A program made the position numbers and the translations under genes. This document shows, piece after piece, positions 7,355 to 14,166 of a stretch of DNA of 14,166 nt. The notes below the pieces were generated by a model. The model worked only from the letters and a program-made list of their open reading frames with translations. It searched no databases and was not told the origin of the DNA. Numbering within the stretch: position 1 is the stretch's first letter; every line of letters begins with the position of its first letter. The stretch is from Acidimicrobiia bacterium. Lineage in GTDB: Bacteria; Actinomycetota; Acidimicrobiia; Spongiisociales; SHLN01. The DNA is taken from assembly GCA_013043085.1 (NCBI GenBank), contig JABDOU010000353.1, positions 1 through 14,166 of the forward strand. Direction: 5' to 3'.

Positions 7355-8917
7355 TTACTCGACCCGATTGAGCCGGACGTGAATCTTGCGGTTGGCCTTG
7401 TGCAGCTGGCGAAACTCCCGGTACAGATCGTCGTACAACCGCCGATGCTCCGGATTCGGCTGGTACGTGTCCGCGATTTCGACCAGCCCGGGGATATCGT
7501 CGTATTCCAGGCTGCCAAGCTTGGCTGCGGCCAGGAACGCGACGCCGCGCAGTCCGGCAAGGATCGGGTCCTTCACCTGCAGAATTGTGCGATCCAGCAC
7601 GTCGGCATGGATTTGACACCACGCGGCTGAGTTCGCTCCGCCTCCCACCGCCCGCAGGTCAGACATCGGGTGGCCGGTGAATTTTTCGACGTAGCCGAGG
7701 AGCCAGCGAGCATTGAACGCTACGCCTTCAAAAACGGCCCGGATCAGGTCGGCGTCGGTGGTTGCGAGAGATTGGTTGAAGAACCCGGCACGCAGATAAT
7801 GGTCATCCACCGGGCTGCGTTCGCCGTTGAGCCAGGGAGTGAAGATAACGCCATTGGCGCCCGCCGGGACGCGCTCGGCCACCCGGTCGAGACCCTGGTA
7901 CGCGGTGTCGGCAGCCGGGTCTCCCTGCATTCCGAGATTGTCAACCAGATAGGTCAAACAAGATCCGGCGTTTTCCTGTTCGTTGGCGGCGAAATACCGT
8001 CCCGGGATGGCGGCCGGCAGAGCCGCGATCCCATGCAATACATCGGTCTTCTTGAACGGCACATGACAGCTGATCCACGACGAGGTGCCAAGATATAGAT
8101 GGCCCTGGAAGTCACGAATCGCTCCGGCACCAATGCCGGCTGAATGCGTGTCCGGCGTTCCCATCATGACGGGAATCCCTGCAAGCAGCCCGAGCTCGGC
8201 GGCCGCCTCAGCCGACAGCGGGGCGAGCACATCGTCAGGCGGTCGCAGCGCCGGCAGCTTCGCAAGATCGAGGCCAGTTAGCCGGATGAGATCCGGGTCG
8301 TAGCGCACCCGACCGAGGTCCCGGTTGTCGGTCACCCAGTGCAGCGTGATCGAGTCGTAGCCGGCGGCTGCTACACCGGTCAGCCGCAGGTTCAGGTAAT
8401 CCTTCGGTTCCAGGAAAACCGTCGCCGCCTCGTAGACGTCCGGCTGATGGTGCTTGAGGTAGAGGATGTGGGCGACAGGATCCTTGCCCGAATGGCCCGG
8501 GGCTCCACCGCTCCGACGAATCCATCTGATCAGTTTTGGGACGGCATATCCGGCGATTGACACCGGTCCGCCGTTGACGCGTGCGATCTCTGCAGAGCCT
8601 CGCGAGTCCATCCATATCAGGGCATTACCGATGTGACGGGATCCTGCCACCGGGACTGTTCCCGACCACTGCGATGTGACTCCCACAGCGACAATATCTT
8701 GGGAAGCCACCATTCCCTGGTCGACAACCCGTTCGGTTGCGGCCCTCACTGCTCGCCACCAATCATCCGGATCCTGTTCGACTCCTCCGTCTGGAAGACG
8801 AATCAATGGCGACGGTTCGAAGCTCCACGCCGCCACGGTTCCCGACGTTGACACGAGTCCGACCTTCGGACCCGATGTTCCAAGGTCGATGGCGAGTACG
8901 AATTGTTCCGCCGGCAT
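7355..8917 (-). CDS. FGGY-family carbohydrate kinase (xylulokinase-like)
   Basis: This 520-residue ATP-dependent kinase has the two actin-like domains of the FGGY family. The N-terminal phosphate loop is AIDLGTSGPKVGLV (9-22). GTPDTHSAGIGAGA (253-266) carries the probable catalytic base Asp256. It is followed by YLGTSSW (275-281), WLNGERSPVDD (362-372, the counterpart of the xylulokinase LSGER motif) and the ATP-binding GGGANS (425-430). Family members phosphorylate a terminal hydroxyl of sugars or polyols such as xylulose, ribulose, glycerol or AI-2. The specificity here cannot be assigned. The ATG at 8917 has GGAG very close (about one base away), so its site is imperfect. The gene lies between an alpha/beta hydrolase (141-base gap) and an S1P-lyase-type enzyme (10-base gap). 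This suggests that it makes the phosphorylated substrate for the lyase, which is inferred. Confidence 0.93.
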   Translation of the reverse strand: MPAEQFVLAIDLGTSGPKVGLVSTSGTVAAWSFEPSPLIRLPDGGVEQDPDDWWRAVRAATERVVDQGMVASQDIVAVGVTSQWSGTVPVAGSRHIGNALIWMDSRGSAEIARVNGGPVSIAGYAVPKLIRWIRRSGGAPGHSGKDPVAHILYLKHHQPDVYEAATVFLEPKDYLNLRLTGVAAAGYDSITLHWVTDNRDLGRVRYDPDLIRLTGLDLAKLPALRPPDDVLAPLSAEAAAELGLLAGIPVMMGTPDTHSAGIGAGAIRDFQGHLYLGTSSWISCHVPFKKTDVLHGIAALPAAIPGRYFAANEQENAGSCLTYLVDNLGMQGDPAADTAYQGLDRVAERVPAGANGVIFTPWLNGERSPVDDHYLRAGFFNQSLATTDADLIRAVFEGVAFNARWLLGYVEKFTGHPMSDLRAVGGGANSAAWCQIHADVLDRTILQVKDPILAGLRGVAFLAAAKLGSLEYDDIPGLVEIADTYQPNPEHRRLYDDLYREFRQLHKANRKIHVRLNRVE

Positions 8918-8949
8918 GCTCCGGACACTAGAGGGCTCGAAGCCCGCCC

Positions 8950-8960
8950 CACACAGTGTG
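8950..8960. repeat. small palindrome upstream of the kinase gene
   Basis: CACAC-A-GTGTG is a perfect 5-bp inverted repeat with a one-base centre, 32 bases before the kinase start. It could be an operator half-site pair. A motif this short can also occur by chance. Confidence 0.25.
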
Positions 8961-9058
8961 CTTGTGCCTGGGAGAGCGCCCGAGATTCAATCGATTCGTG
9001 GCATGAGGAAATAGATGGGTGTGACGATGACACCGCATGCTGTGCCGCCTGGCGATCG

Positions 9059-10021
9059 TCATGCACTTGCGCGGTCGAGGTGCTCGTTGAGGAATTGGTG
9101 AATCGACGTCCGGCACATCCGGCCGTAGTCGTTGTCGAAGTAGTCGAAGGCATGGATAGCGCCTGGCCACACGTCGAGGCGCGCCTCGTTGCCCGCAGCA
9201 ACGTATCGCTGATAGCCGTGTAACGAGTCGTCCAGCAATGGATCCATGGTCCCAATCGAAAACAACGCAGGTGGAAGGTTGGACAGATCTGCGAAGAGTG
9301 GCGAGATGTCGGGATCTGTGAGATCGCGATCGCCCACAAACTGATCGACGAACCAGGTGGTCACCGGATCGTTGAGTATGAGAGGCTGATCTCCGAATGC
9401 TCTGACACTTGGGAGACGCCCGAGGTCGTACATGCCGTATATCAAGGCGGCTGCCGAGAATGGACAATCGCCCAATCTGTCACGAGCGCGCAGCATGGTT
9501 ACGAGTGAGAGGTGCGCACCTGCCGACTCACCTCCGATGGCCAACACGTCTGTCCCGAACTCTGCCATGGCATTGTCCACCAGCCAGAGCGCTGCGTGTT
9601 CGCAGTCGTCGGGTGCGGCCGGATACGGGAATTCCGGCGCCAGCCGATATTGGGCGGCAACGACAGTCAAGCCGGTCGCGTCGGCCAGCCATTCGTTGCG
9701 GATATCGGCATGATGGTTGGCGCCCAGCACCCAGCCGCCGCCGTGGAGGTGCAGGTAAACCCCTCTCGGGTTTTCGGGTCGAATGATCCGTAGATCCTGG
9801 TTGCCACCCGGCCCTTCGATAGTGATCGTCTCCGCCCGGTCGGACCGGACCATCTCCCCGAATACTCCCTTGCCTTCTTCCCGGGCTTTGCGCGCGAGGG
9901 GGGCGCCAACATCCCAAATGGCAGGCAGTTCACTCAGCGTCTTGGCAATTTCATCGTTGAAGGCAAGAACTTCGGCGGGAGCTTCTTCAGGGATTGTGAC
10001 CCGTTGGTCGGATGTATCCAT
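9059..10021 (-). CDS. alpha/beta hydrolase, hormone-sensitive-lipase family
   Basis: This 320-residue protein is a serine esterase of the HSL (family IV, alpha/beta hydrolase fold-3) type. The oxyanion motif is HGGGW (93-97), the nucleophile elbow is GESAG (Ser166), the acid is Asp260 in TMDPLLDDS and the base is His290 in GAIHAFDYF. There is no signal peptide, so it acts in the cytoplasm. Relatives hydrolyse short-chain esters and some amides or carbamates. The ATG at 10021 lacks a Shine-Dalgarno, which could mean a leaderless transcript. It is first in a minus-strand series with the FGGY kinase (141 bases downstream) and the S1P-lyase-type enzyme. It is divergent from a squalene-cyclase-fold gene 86 bases away. 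A deacylating role ahead of the kinase is a reasonable but unproven inference. Confidence 0.92.
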   Translation of the reverse strand: MDTSDQRVTIPEEAPAEVLAFNDEIAKTLSELPAIWDVGAPLARKAREEGKGVFGEMVRSDRAETITIEGPGGNQDLRIIRPENPRGVYLHLHGGGWVLGANHHADIRNEWLADATGLTVVAAQYRLAPEFPYPAAPDDCEHAALWLVDNAMAEFGTDVLAIGGESAGAHLSLVTMLRARDRLGDCPFSAAALIYGMYDLGRLPSVRAFGDQPLILNDPVTTWFVDQFVGDRDLTDPDISPLFADLSNLPPALFSIGTMDPLLDDSLHGYQRYVAAGNEARLDVWPGAIHAFDYFDNDYGRMCRTSIHQFLNEHLDRASA

Positions 10022-10107
10022 GTGGTCAGGTTAAACCCGATGCATGGCTCATCAGGACGGGCCATCCGGCCGTGGAATACAACGGGGATCTCGGCCATGA
10101 TGAGCTC
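10022..10107. promoter_or_regulatory. divergent intergenic region between hydrolase and cyclase-fold gene
   Basis: These 86 bases must hold the promoters for both divergent genes. GCTCATCA (10047-10054) and TGATGAGC (10098-10105) form an 8-bp inverted repeat 43 bases apart. The second arm lies right before the plus-strand ATG and could hide it in a hairpin. GGTT-A-AACC (10029-10037) is a small palindrome eight bases before the hydrolase start. I cannot name a convincing -35/-10 pair on either strand. Confidence 0.35.
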
Positions 10108-11043
10108 ATGGATGCGACTCTTCAATGGTTGTTGGAAGGAGATCCCGCCATCCGATGGCAGGCCGAACGGGATCTTGCCGACCTTCCCGAGCCAATCTGG
10201 CACGGGTCGCGTATGCACGTTTCCCAAGATGGTTGGGGGCGAGATCTCCTCGAACGCCAGGACCCCGAAGGGACCTGGGCAGGCGGCCTGTATACACCGA
10301 AGTGGACGAGCACCACATACACGATGATGCTGCTACGCCGACTCGGCCTGCCGTCGGATCATCCGCAGGCTCACCTTGCCTGCAATGTTCTGCTCGACCG
10401 GGCGGATTGGGTCGAAGGTGGGATCTCGTATTTCGACAGCTACACGAAACGTGGTTGGGCCGAGCGCTGCGTAAACGGCATGCTGCTGTCGATCTTCTCC
10501 TACTTCGGCGTTTTGGGCCAGCGAACCGATTCCATCGCGGACTTGTTGATCAACGAGCGGATGGGCGATGGCGGTTGGAACTGCGAGGACAAAAGAGGCG
10601 CAACCCACTCGTCCTTTCACACGACCATCTCGGTGCTCGAAGGGTTGCTGTTGTGGAAACGGGCCACGGGTCGCGACGATGCCGACAATGCGCTGGAAGC
10701 AGGCCACGAGTTCCTCCTCGATCACCGGATGTATCGATCCCATCGCACCGGGGCTCCGATCAACGAAGCCTGGACCAGGTTCTGGTTTCCTCCTCGCTGG
10801 CACTACGACATTCTGAGAGGTCTCGATCATCTGCAGGATGCCGACGTGCGGCCGGATAAGCGCGCCCGGGATGCAATCGACATTGTGGTCGATCGAAGAA
10901 GAAGCGATGGTCGGTGGCCCAAGGGCAGCCAGTACAGCGGCGCCACGTTTTTCCCCCTCGAGCCAGGACGGGTAGCCGGGAGATGGAACACCTTGCGCTC
11001 CTTGAGGGTTCTGCGCTGGTGGGACAGCCAACCCGGTTCGTAG
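10108..11043 (+). CDS. squalene-cyclase-fold (prenyltransferase/squalene oxidase repeat) protein
   Basis: This 311-residue protein is predicted to be an alpha/alpha toroid. QW-like repeats are visible as QDPEGTWAGG (51-60), RMGDGGWNCED (151-161) and RRSDGRWPKG (264-273), separated by helical segments such as HSSFHTTISVLEGLLLW (167-183). This is about half the length of a squalene-hopene cyclase (roughly 630 residues). The DxDD acid motif needed for squalene protonation is not seen, so cyclase activity is doubtful despite the usual 'squalene cyclase' label. There is no signal peptide or membrane segment. The ATG at 10108 is chosen because the repeat fold starts there and the longer in-frame ATG at 10012 would run into the divergent hydrolase gene. 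Its ribosome binding site is weak. The function is unknown. Confidence 0.85.
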   Translation: MDATLQWLLEGDPAIRWQAERDLADLPEPIWHGSRMHVSQDGWGRDLLERQDPEGTWAGGLYTPKWTSTTYTMMLLRRLGLPSDHPQAHLACNVLLDRADWVEGGISYFDSYTKRGWAERCVNGMLLSIFSYFGVLGQRTDSIADLLINERMGDGGWNCEDKRGATHSSFHTTISVLEGLLLWKRATGRDDADNALEAGHEFLLDHRMYRSHRTGAPINEAWTRFWFPPRWHYDILRGLDHLQDADVRPDKRARDAIDIVVDRRRSDGRWPKGSQYSGATFFPLEPGRVAGRWNTLRSLRVLRWWDSQPGS

Positions 11044-11057
11044 CCAGGTTCTCGTGT

Positions 11058-11070
11058 GGAAATTATTTCC
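11058..11070. promoter_or_regulatory. candidate operator palindrome upstream of the secreted protein gene
   Basis: GGAAAT-T-ATTTCC is a perfect 6-bp inverted repeat with a one-base centre, AT-rich in a GC-rich setting. It lies between the cyclase-fold stop (11043) and the TTG start at 11128. Its position fits a regulator site. An AT-rich patch at about 11090-11100 (CGAATAACTA) could contain the -10 element. Both are tentative. Confidence 0.35.
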
Positions 11071-11117
11071 TGAAACCGCGCAGCGTGATCGAACGAATAA
11101 CTACACACACCCGCCTT

Positions 11118-11123
11118 AGGAGG
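11118..11123 (+). promoter_or_regulatory. strong ribosome binding site before a TTG start
   Basis: AGGAGG is a full Shine-Dalgarno, four bases before TTG at 11128. It decides this non-ATG start, which also places a proper signal peptide at the N-terminus. Confidence 0.85.
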
Positions 11124-11127
11124 CACA

Positions 11128-13674
11128 TTGCAGCAGAAGTATGACCGGCGATGGATTGCGGTAGCAGTTGCTGCCCTTCTCATTGCAGTAACGGCAGCCC
11201 CAACTATTGGTTTCGGAGCCGACCACCTCGACGCTCCAGGCCTCACCTCGCCGGGTGGAGACGGCGCTCTCGACATCAACGACATCTTTGCGTTTGAAGG
11301 CGAAGACGACAGCAACACCGTGCTGGTGATGACCACCAATCCGGCAGCCGGTGCCCTGTCCTCTGTTCTCTATTCCACCTCTGCCGACTATTACATCAAC
11401 GTTGATACCGACGGCGACGCAGTCGCAGACAAGATCGCCCGCTTCACGTTCGATGGCGGTGAAGGTGGTCAGACAGTTTCGATGTACTGGACGACCGATG
11501 GTGCAGAAACTCTGGTGGCAAGTGGTAACACGAACAGCACCATCCCAATCGACGGTGGCGGCCAACTGTTTACCGGTCTTCGCTCCGATCCATTCTTCTT
11601 TGACCTCGGCGGATTCCGCGGCACGGTCGAAGGCGACGAAGGAGGACGTGGACTCGGCGACGGGAACGCCACCGATCCATTTGCTGATTTCAACACGAAC
11701 GCCATTGTGATCGAACTCCCGGATGCCGCCCTCGGCGAGAATATCGGAGTGTGGGGAGCGACCACACTCGACGGCACCCAGATCGATCGCATGGGACGGC
11801 CGGCCATCAACACCGTCGTGAACAGCTCTGGACCCCTCGTTCAGGCTCCTTCGGAGAACAAGAACATTTTCAATGCCTCCGAGCCGAAGGACGATGTTGC
11901 GAACTTCACCGATGCGGTGGTCACGGCACTTCAGACGTACTCCAGCCTGGATTCCGAGGGCGCTTATGCGGATGAACAAGCCGCTGCCCTTGCGGGCGTA
12001 CTGCTGCCGGATGTCCTCACCTACGACACCTCAACGGAAGCTGTCGGTCCGCTCAACGGCCGCACCTTGACAGATGATGTGATCGACATCGAGCTCAGGA
12101 TCGTCACAGGTGGAGACCCGCTAGGGCTCTTCGAAGATCGTGACGCCGATGGCGCCATCAACACAGACGACATAGGACCCCACGACGACCTATTGAGCAC
12201 GTTCCCGTATCTGGGCGAGCCCCATGAGGCGGAGCCGGAATTGGACGATATCGTCGACACGGCTATCGCAGCGGGCACATTCGACACCCTGGTCACCGCC
12301 GTCCAGGCCGCAGGGCTCGAAGACACGTTGCGGGGAGCCGGACCGTTCACGGTCCTCGCGCCAACCGACGCGGCCTTCGCCGCCCTCGGGACCGACACCA
12401 TAAACGCCTTGCTGGCAGACCCGGACACTCTTGCCGACATCCTGCTGTACCACGTCATCAGTGGCGCCGCAGTGACATCAGACGTCGTGGTGACGCTGGA
12501 TTCGGCCACCATGGCGAACGGTGACGACATCACCATCGAAGTGGTTGATGGGCAGGTCGTGATCAACGGTGTTGCAACCGTGACCACCGTTGACATCATG
12601 GCCAGCAACGGCGTGATCCATGTGATTGACGCCGTGCTGCTCCCGCCGACAGAAGCTCCGGATGAGGATCTTTACGACGTCACGGTGAAGATCGAGAACC
12701 TGGCGCCCATGTCTGGCAACTTCTTGACGCCGGTCTGGGTGGGCTTTCATGACGGGTCATTTGACCTCTACAACCTGGGCGAGGCGGCATCCGCAGAACT
12801 CGAGAGGTTGGCCGAGGACGGCAACACCGGTCCGCTTTCGGACACGTTCCAGAGTGCTGAAGCCGGCTCGACCGACGCCACCCTGCCGGGACCGAACGGG
12901 CCAATCGCACCAAACGATGTGCTCATGCACACGTTTACTCTCGACGCCGCGGACCCGGCGGACAGGTATCTCAGCATGGCATCGATGGTGATTCCGAGCA
13001 ACGACGCATTCGTGGCGAACGGCGATCCAGTCGCTCACCCGATCTTTGACGAAAGCGGCGCCGTCGTGGCTGTCGATTTCTTCGTGGTGGGTGCTGACGT
13101 TCGGGACGCGGGCACTGAGGTAAACGATGAACTACCGGCTAATACCGCGTTCTTCGGACAAGCGGCCCCCGATACGGGAGACGCCGAAGATGGAGTCGTG
13201 AGCGCTCACCCCGGTTTCAATGCGGTTGGCTCCGGCGGCATACTCGACGATGCAATGTTCTCCGGCGCCGACTTCACGGTCGCCGGTTACCCGATAGCCA
13301 AGGTGAGTTTCACCGTTGAAAAGGCCGAAGCCCCGCCTGAGGGACCAACCCTCCAGGTCGGAAGCAACGCCGATCGCTCGGCGGGATCGGACCTCGAGGG
13401 GAACTCCGTTTCCGGCAAGGTGTTCGTGTGGGTCGATCCTCTCTTCCCCGAAGACATGGATGACGTCAAGACGGTTGACTTCCTCATCGACGGAAAGCTG
13501 CGGCACACCGAGTACAGAGCTCCGTACGACATGATTGCAGGAGCAACCGACGTTGCGACCCGGCCATGGGACTCGAGCGAGGTGTCCAACGGCGAACACA
13601 CCGTTACGGCGGTGGCAAACTTCCGTGATGGCACCAAAGCAGAGATATCGGCAACGTTCACCGTTGCGAACTAG
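11128..13674 (+). CDS. secreted DUF4331-fasciclin-spondin-Ig protein
   Basis: This 848-residue exported protein starts with a Sec signal peptide (1 to about 30). A DUF4331 domain follows (about 31-365, opening with DHLDAP and LDINDIFAF). A fasciclin (FAS1) domain comes next (about 371-507, with GPFTVLAPTDAAFAAL at 405-420, the YHVISG core at 441-446 and NGVIHVIDAVLLP at 494-506). A spondin-N-like domain spans about 513-730 (TPVWVGFHDGSFDLYN, 534-549). A C-terminal bacterial Ig-like domain spans about 740-848. DxDxDG-type loops (NVDTDGD at 91 and DRDADGAINTDD at 337-348) suggest calcium binding. There are no cysteines, and by hand count roughly 139 acidic versus 31 basic residues. There is no LPXTG motif, C-terminal helix or lipobox, so it is probably released or held non-covalently. 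An adhesion or surface-matrix role is inferred. The TTG start has a full AGGAGG. Confidence 0.92.
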   Translation: MQQKYDRRWIAVAVAALLIAVTAAPTIGFGADHLDAPGLTSPGGDGALDINDIFAFEGEDDSNTVLVMTTNPAAGALSSVLYSTSADYYINVDTDGDAVADKIARFTFDGGEGGQTVSMYWTTDGAETLVASGNTNSTIPIDGGGQLFTGLRSDPFFFDLGGFRGTVEGDEGGRGLGDGNATDPFADFNTNAIVIELPDAALGENIGVWGATTLDGTQIDRMGRPAINTVVNSSGPLVQAPSENKNIFNASEPKDDVANFTDAVVTALQTYSSLDSEGAYADEQAAALAGVLLPDVLTYDTSTEAVGPLNGRTLTDDVIDIELRIVTGGDPLGLFEDRDADGAINTDDIGPHDDLLSTFPYLGEPHEAEPELDDIVDTAIAAGTFDTLVTAVQAAGLEDTLRGAGPFTVLAPTDAAFAALGTDTINALLADPDTLADILLYHVISGAAVTSDVVVTLDSATMANGDDITIEVVDGQVVINGVATVTTVDIMASNGVIHVIDAVLLPPTEAPDEDLYDVTVKIENLAPMSGNFLTPVWVGFHDGSFDLYNLGEAASAELERLAEDGNTGPLSDTFQSAEAGSTDATLPGPNGPIAPNDVLMHTFTLDAADPADRYLSMASMVIPSNDAFVANGDPVAHPIFDESGAVVAVDFFVVGADVRDAGTEVNDELPANTAFFGQAAPDTGDAEDGVVSAHPGFNAVGSGGILDDAMFSGADFTVAGYPIAKVSFTVEKAEAPPEGPTLQVGSNADRSAGSDLEGNSVSGKVFVWVDPLFPEDMDDVKTVDFLIDGKLRHTEYRAPYDMIAGATDVATRPWDSSEVSNGEHTVTAVANFRDGTKAEISATFTVAN

Positions 13675-14166
13675 CAGAACGGGTGGAGAGGAAGGTGGCG
13701 GTGGTTCGCCGCCACCTTCCTCGCGTTCTACGTCGAGTTTCGATATCTGGAGAACCCTTGCTCTCCTGACCGGTGCTGTGTTGGTGGTGGTAGCCGGCTA
13801 TCTCGGTTTCAACCGCACCGACGTTCCAGCCTCCGGGCAGGCGCTTCAAGCACCTGCTGGCGCACCGGTCGACGATCGACCCGATCTGGATCGCTTGATC
13901 GGGGTGTACGAGGAGAAAACGACAACCAGTCGCGATCCCCTCGACCATCGAACCATGGGCCGCCTGTACCTGGCCAGGGCTGACCTCACCGGAGACATCG
14001 CCTCGTTCGAGATGGCCAGACAGGCCTTTTCCGAGGCTCGCACGCTCTATTCCGAAGATGTCGAGGCACTATCCCTTGAAGCCAGAGCGGCCTTCTCGCT
14101 CCACGACTTCGCCGATGCCAGCACTCTCATCGATCAATGGATCGAGCTTGATCCTGACTCGATTGA
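13628..14166 (+). CDS. membrane-anchored TPR protein, 3' end beyond window
   Basis: At least 179 residues are present and the frame is open to the right edge. The N-terminus is basic (MAPKQRYRQRSPLRTSR), followed by a Gly/Pro/Ser linker (19-37). One membrane helix (about 41-61, LALLTGAVLVVVAGYLGF) and a second linker come next. Helical pairs of the TPR type fill about 105-178 (GRLYLARADLTGD, MARQAFSEARTLY, ALSLEARAAFSLHDFADA). The TPR part is probably outside the membrane. The start is uncertain. ATG 13628 overlaps the preceding gene by 47 bases without a clear ribosome binding site, GTG 13625 or TTG 13664 are alternatives, and later in-frame starts (13778, 13781) fall inside the helix. Overlap with the DUF4331 gene suggests coupled expression and perhaps a joint role at the cell surface. 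Confidence 0.75.
   Translation, partial: MAPKQRYRQRSPLRTSRTGGEEGGGGSPPPSSRSTSSFDIWRTLALLTGAVLVVVAGYLGFNRTDVPASGQALQAPAGAPVDDRPDLDRLIGVYEEKTTTSRDPLDHRTMGRLYLARADLTGDIASFEMARQAFSEARTLYSEDVEALSLEARAAFSLHDFADASTLIDQWIELDPDSI
13688..13722 (+). terminator. perfect 14-bp hairpin after the secreted protein stop
   Basis: GAGGAAGGTGGCGG (13688-13701) pairs perfectly with CCGCCACCTTCCTC (13709-13722) around a 7-base loop. It begins 14 bases after the stop at 13674, as an intrinsic terminator would, but is not followed by a T-tract (GCGTTCTAC). It also lies inside the reading frame of the next gene, encoding a GEEGGGG...PPPSS linker. It may act as an attenuator, a weak terminator or an mRNA stabiliser. 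Confidence 0.55.

Noticed and set aside
7345..7560. An in-frame 72-residue N-terminal extension of the S1P-lyase-type protein
   Set aside because: It lies inside the kinase gene in another frame, is Ser/Arg/Thr-rich like a shadow translation, and the shorter start has GAGG at 7349-7352.
9018..9034. GGTGT/ACACC inverted repeat between hydrolase and kinase as a terminator
   Set aside because: The stem is only 5 bp with a 7-base loop and no T-tract, too weak to support a transcript end.
11116..11979. A 287-codon open frame on the minus strand opposite the DUF4331 domain
   Set aside because: The plus strand has a signal peptide, strong ribosome binding site and known domains. The opposite frame arises from codon bias.

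Overview
The window reads as high-GC bacterial chromosome (by eye about 60% G+C) and most resembles an actinobacterium. A TTG start behind a strong Shine-Dalgarno, short overlaps between genes, an RsbW-like ATPase and a DrrA-type ABC exporter all fit. The exact group cannot be named from the sequence; an environmental or marine lineage such as the Acidimicrobiia is a guess supported mainly by the very acidic secreted protein at the right end. No tRNA, rRNA, CRISPR array, transposase or phage gene was seen.

Layout. (1) About 1-2548, plus strand: an ABC-2 exporter, with an ATPase and a permease joined by a 4-base ATGA overlap. The ATPase's true 5' end is unresolved. (2) 2645-4455, plus strand: a four-helix membrane protein of unknown function with an acidic tail, then a fusion of an RsbW-like ATPase domain to a cysteine-containing SufR/MetOD1-like domain. 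(3) 4493-5218, minus strand: an NAD-type short-chain dehydrogenase, convergent with the previous gene. (4) 5443-5685, plus strand: an 80-residue secreted protein followed by a good hairpin terminator. (5) 10021-5839, minus strand: an HSL-family alpha/beta hydrolase, an FGGY-family kinase and a sphingosine-1-phosphate-lyase-type PLP enzyme in one direction. The kinase and lyase are 10 bases apart. (6) 10108-11043, plus strand: a compact squalene-cyclase-fold protein divergent from the hydrolase. (7) 11128 to the right edge, plus strand: an 848-residue secreted protein with DUF4331, fasciclin, spondin and Ig-like domains, overlapping the start of a membrane-anchored TPR protein that runs off the window.

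The most interesting unit is the hydrolase-kinase-lyase set. Its order suggests a pathway that first releases an amino-alcohol, then phosphorylates it, then splits it between C2 and C3. The pairing of a sugar-type FGGY kinase with an S1P-lyase-type enzyme is not one I recognise as a described pathway. The other items worth a second look are the ATPase/cysteine-domain fusion and a perfect 14-bp hairpin that appears to lie inside the start of the TPR gene.
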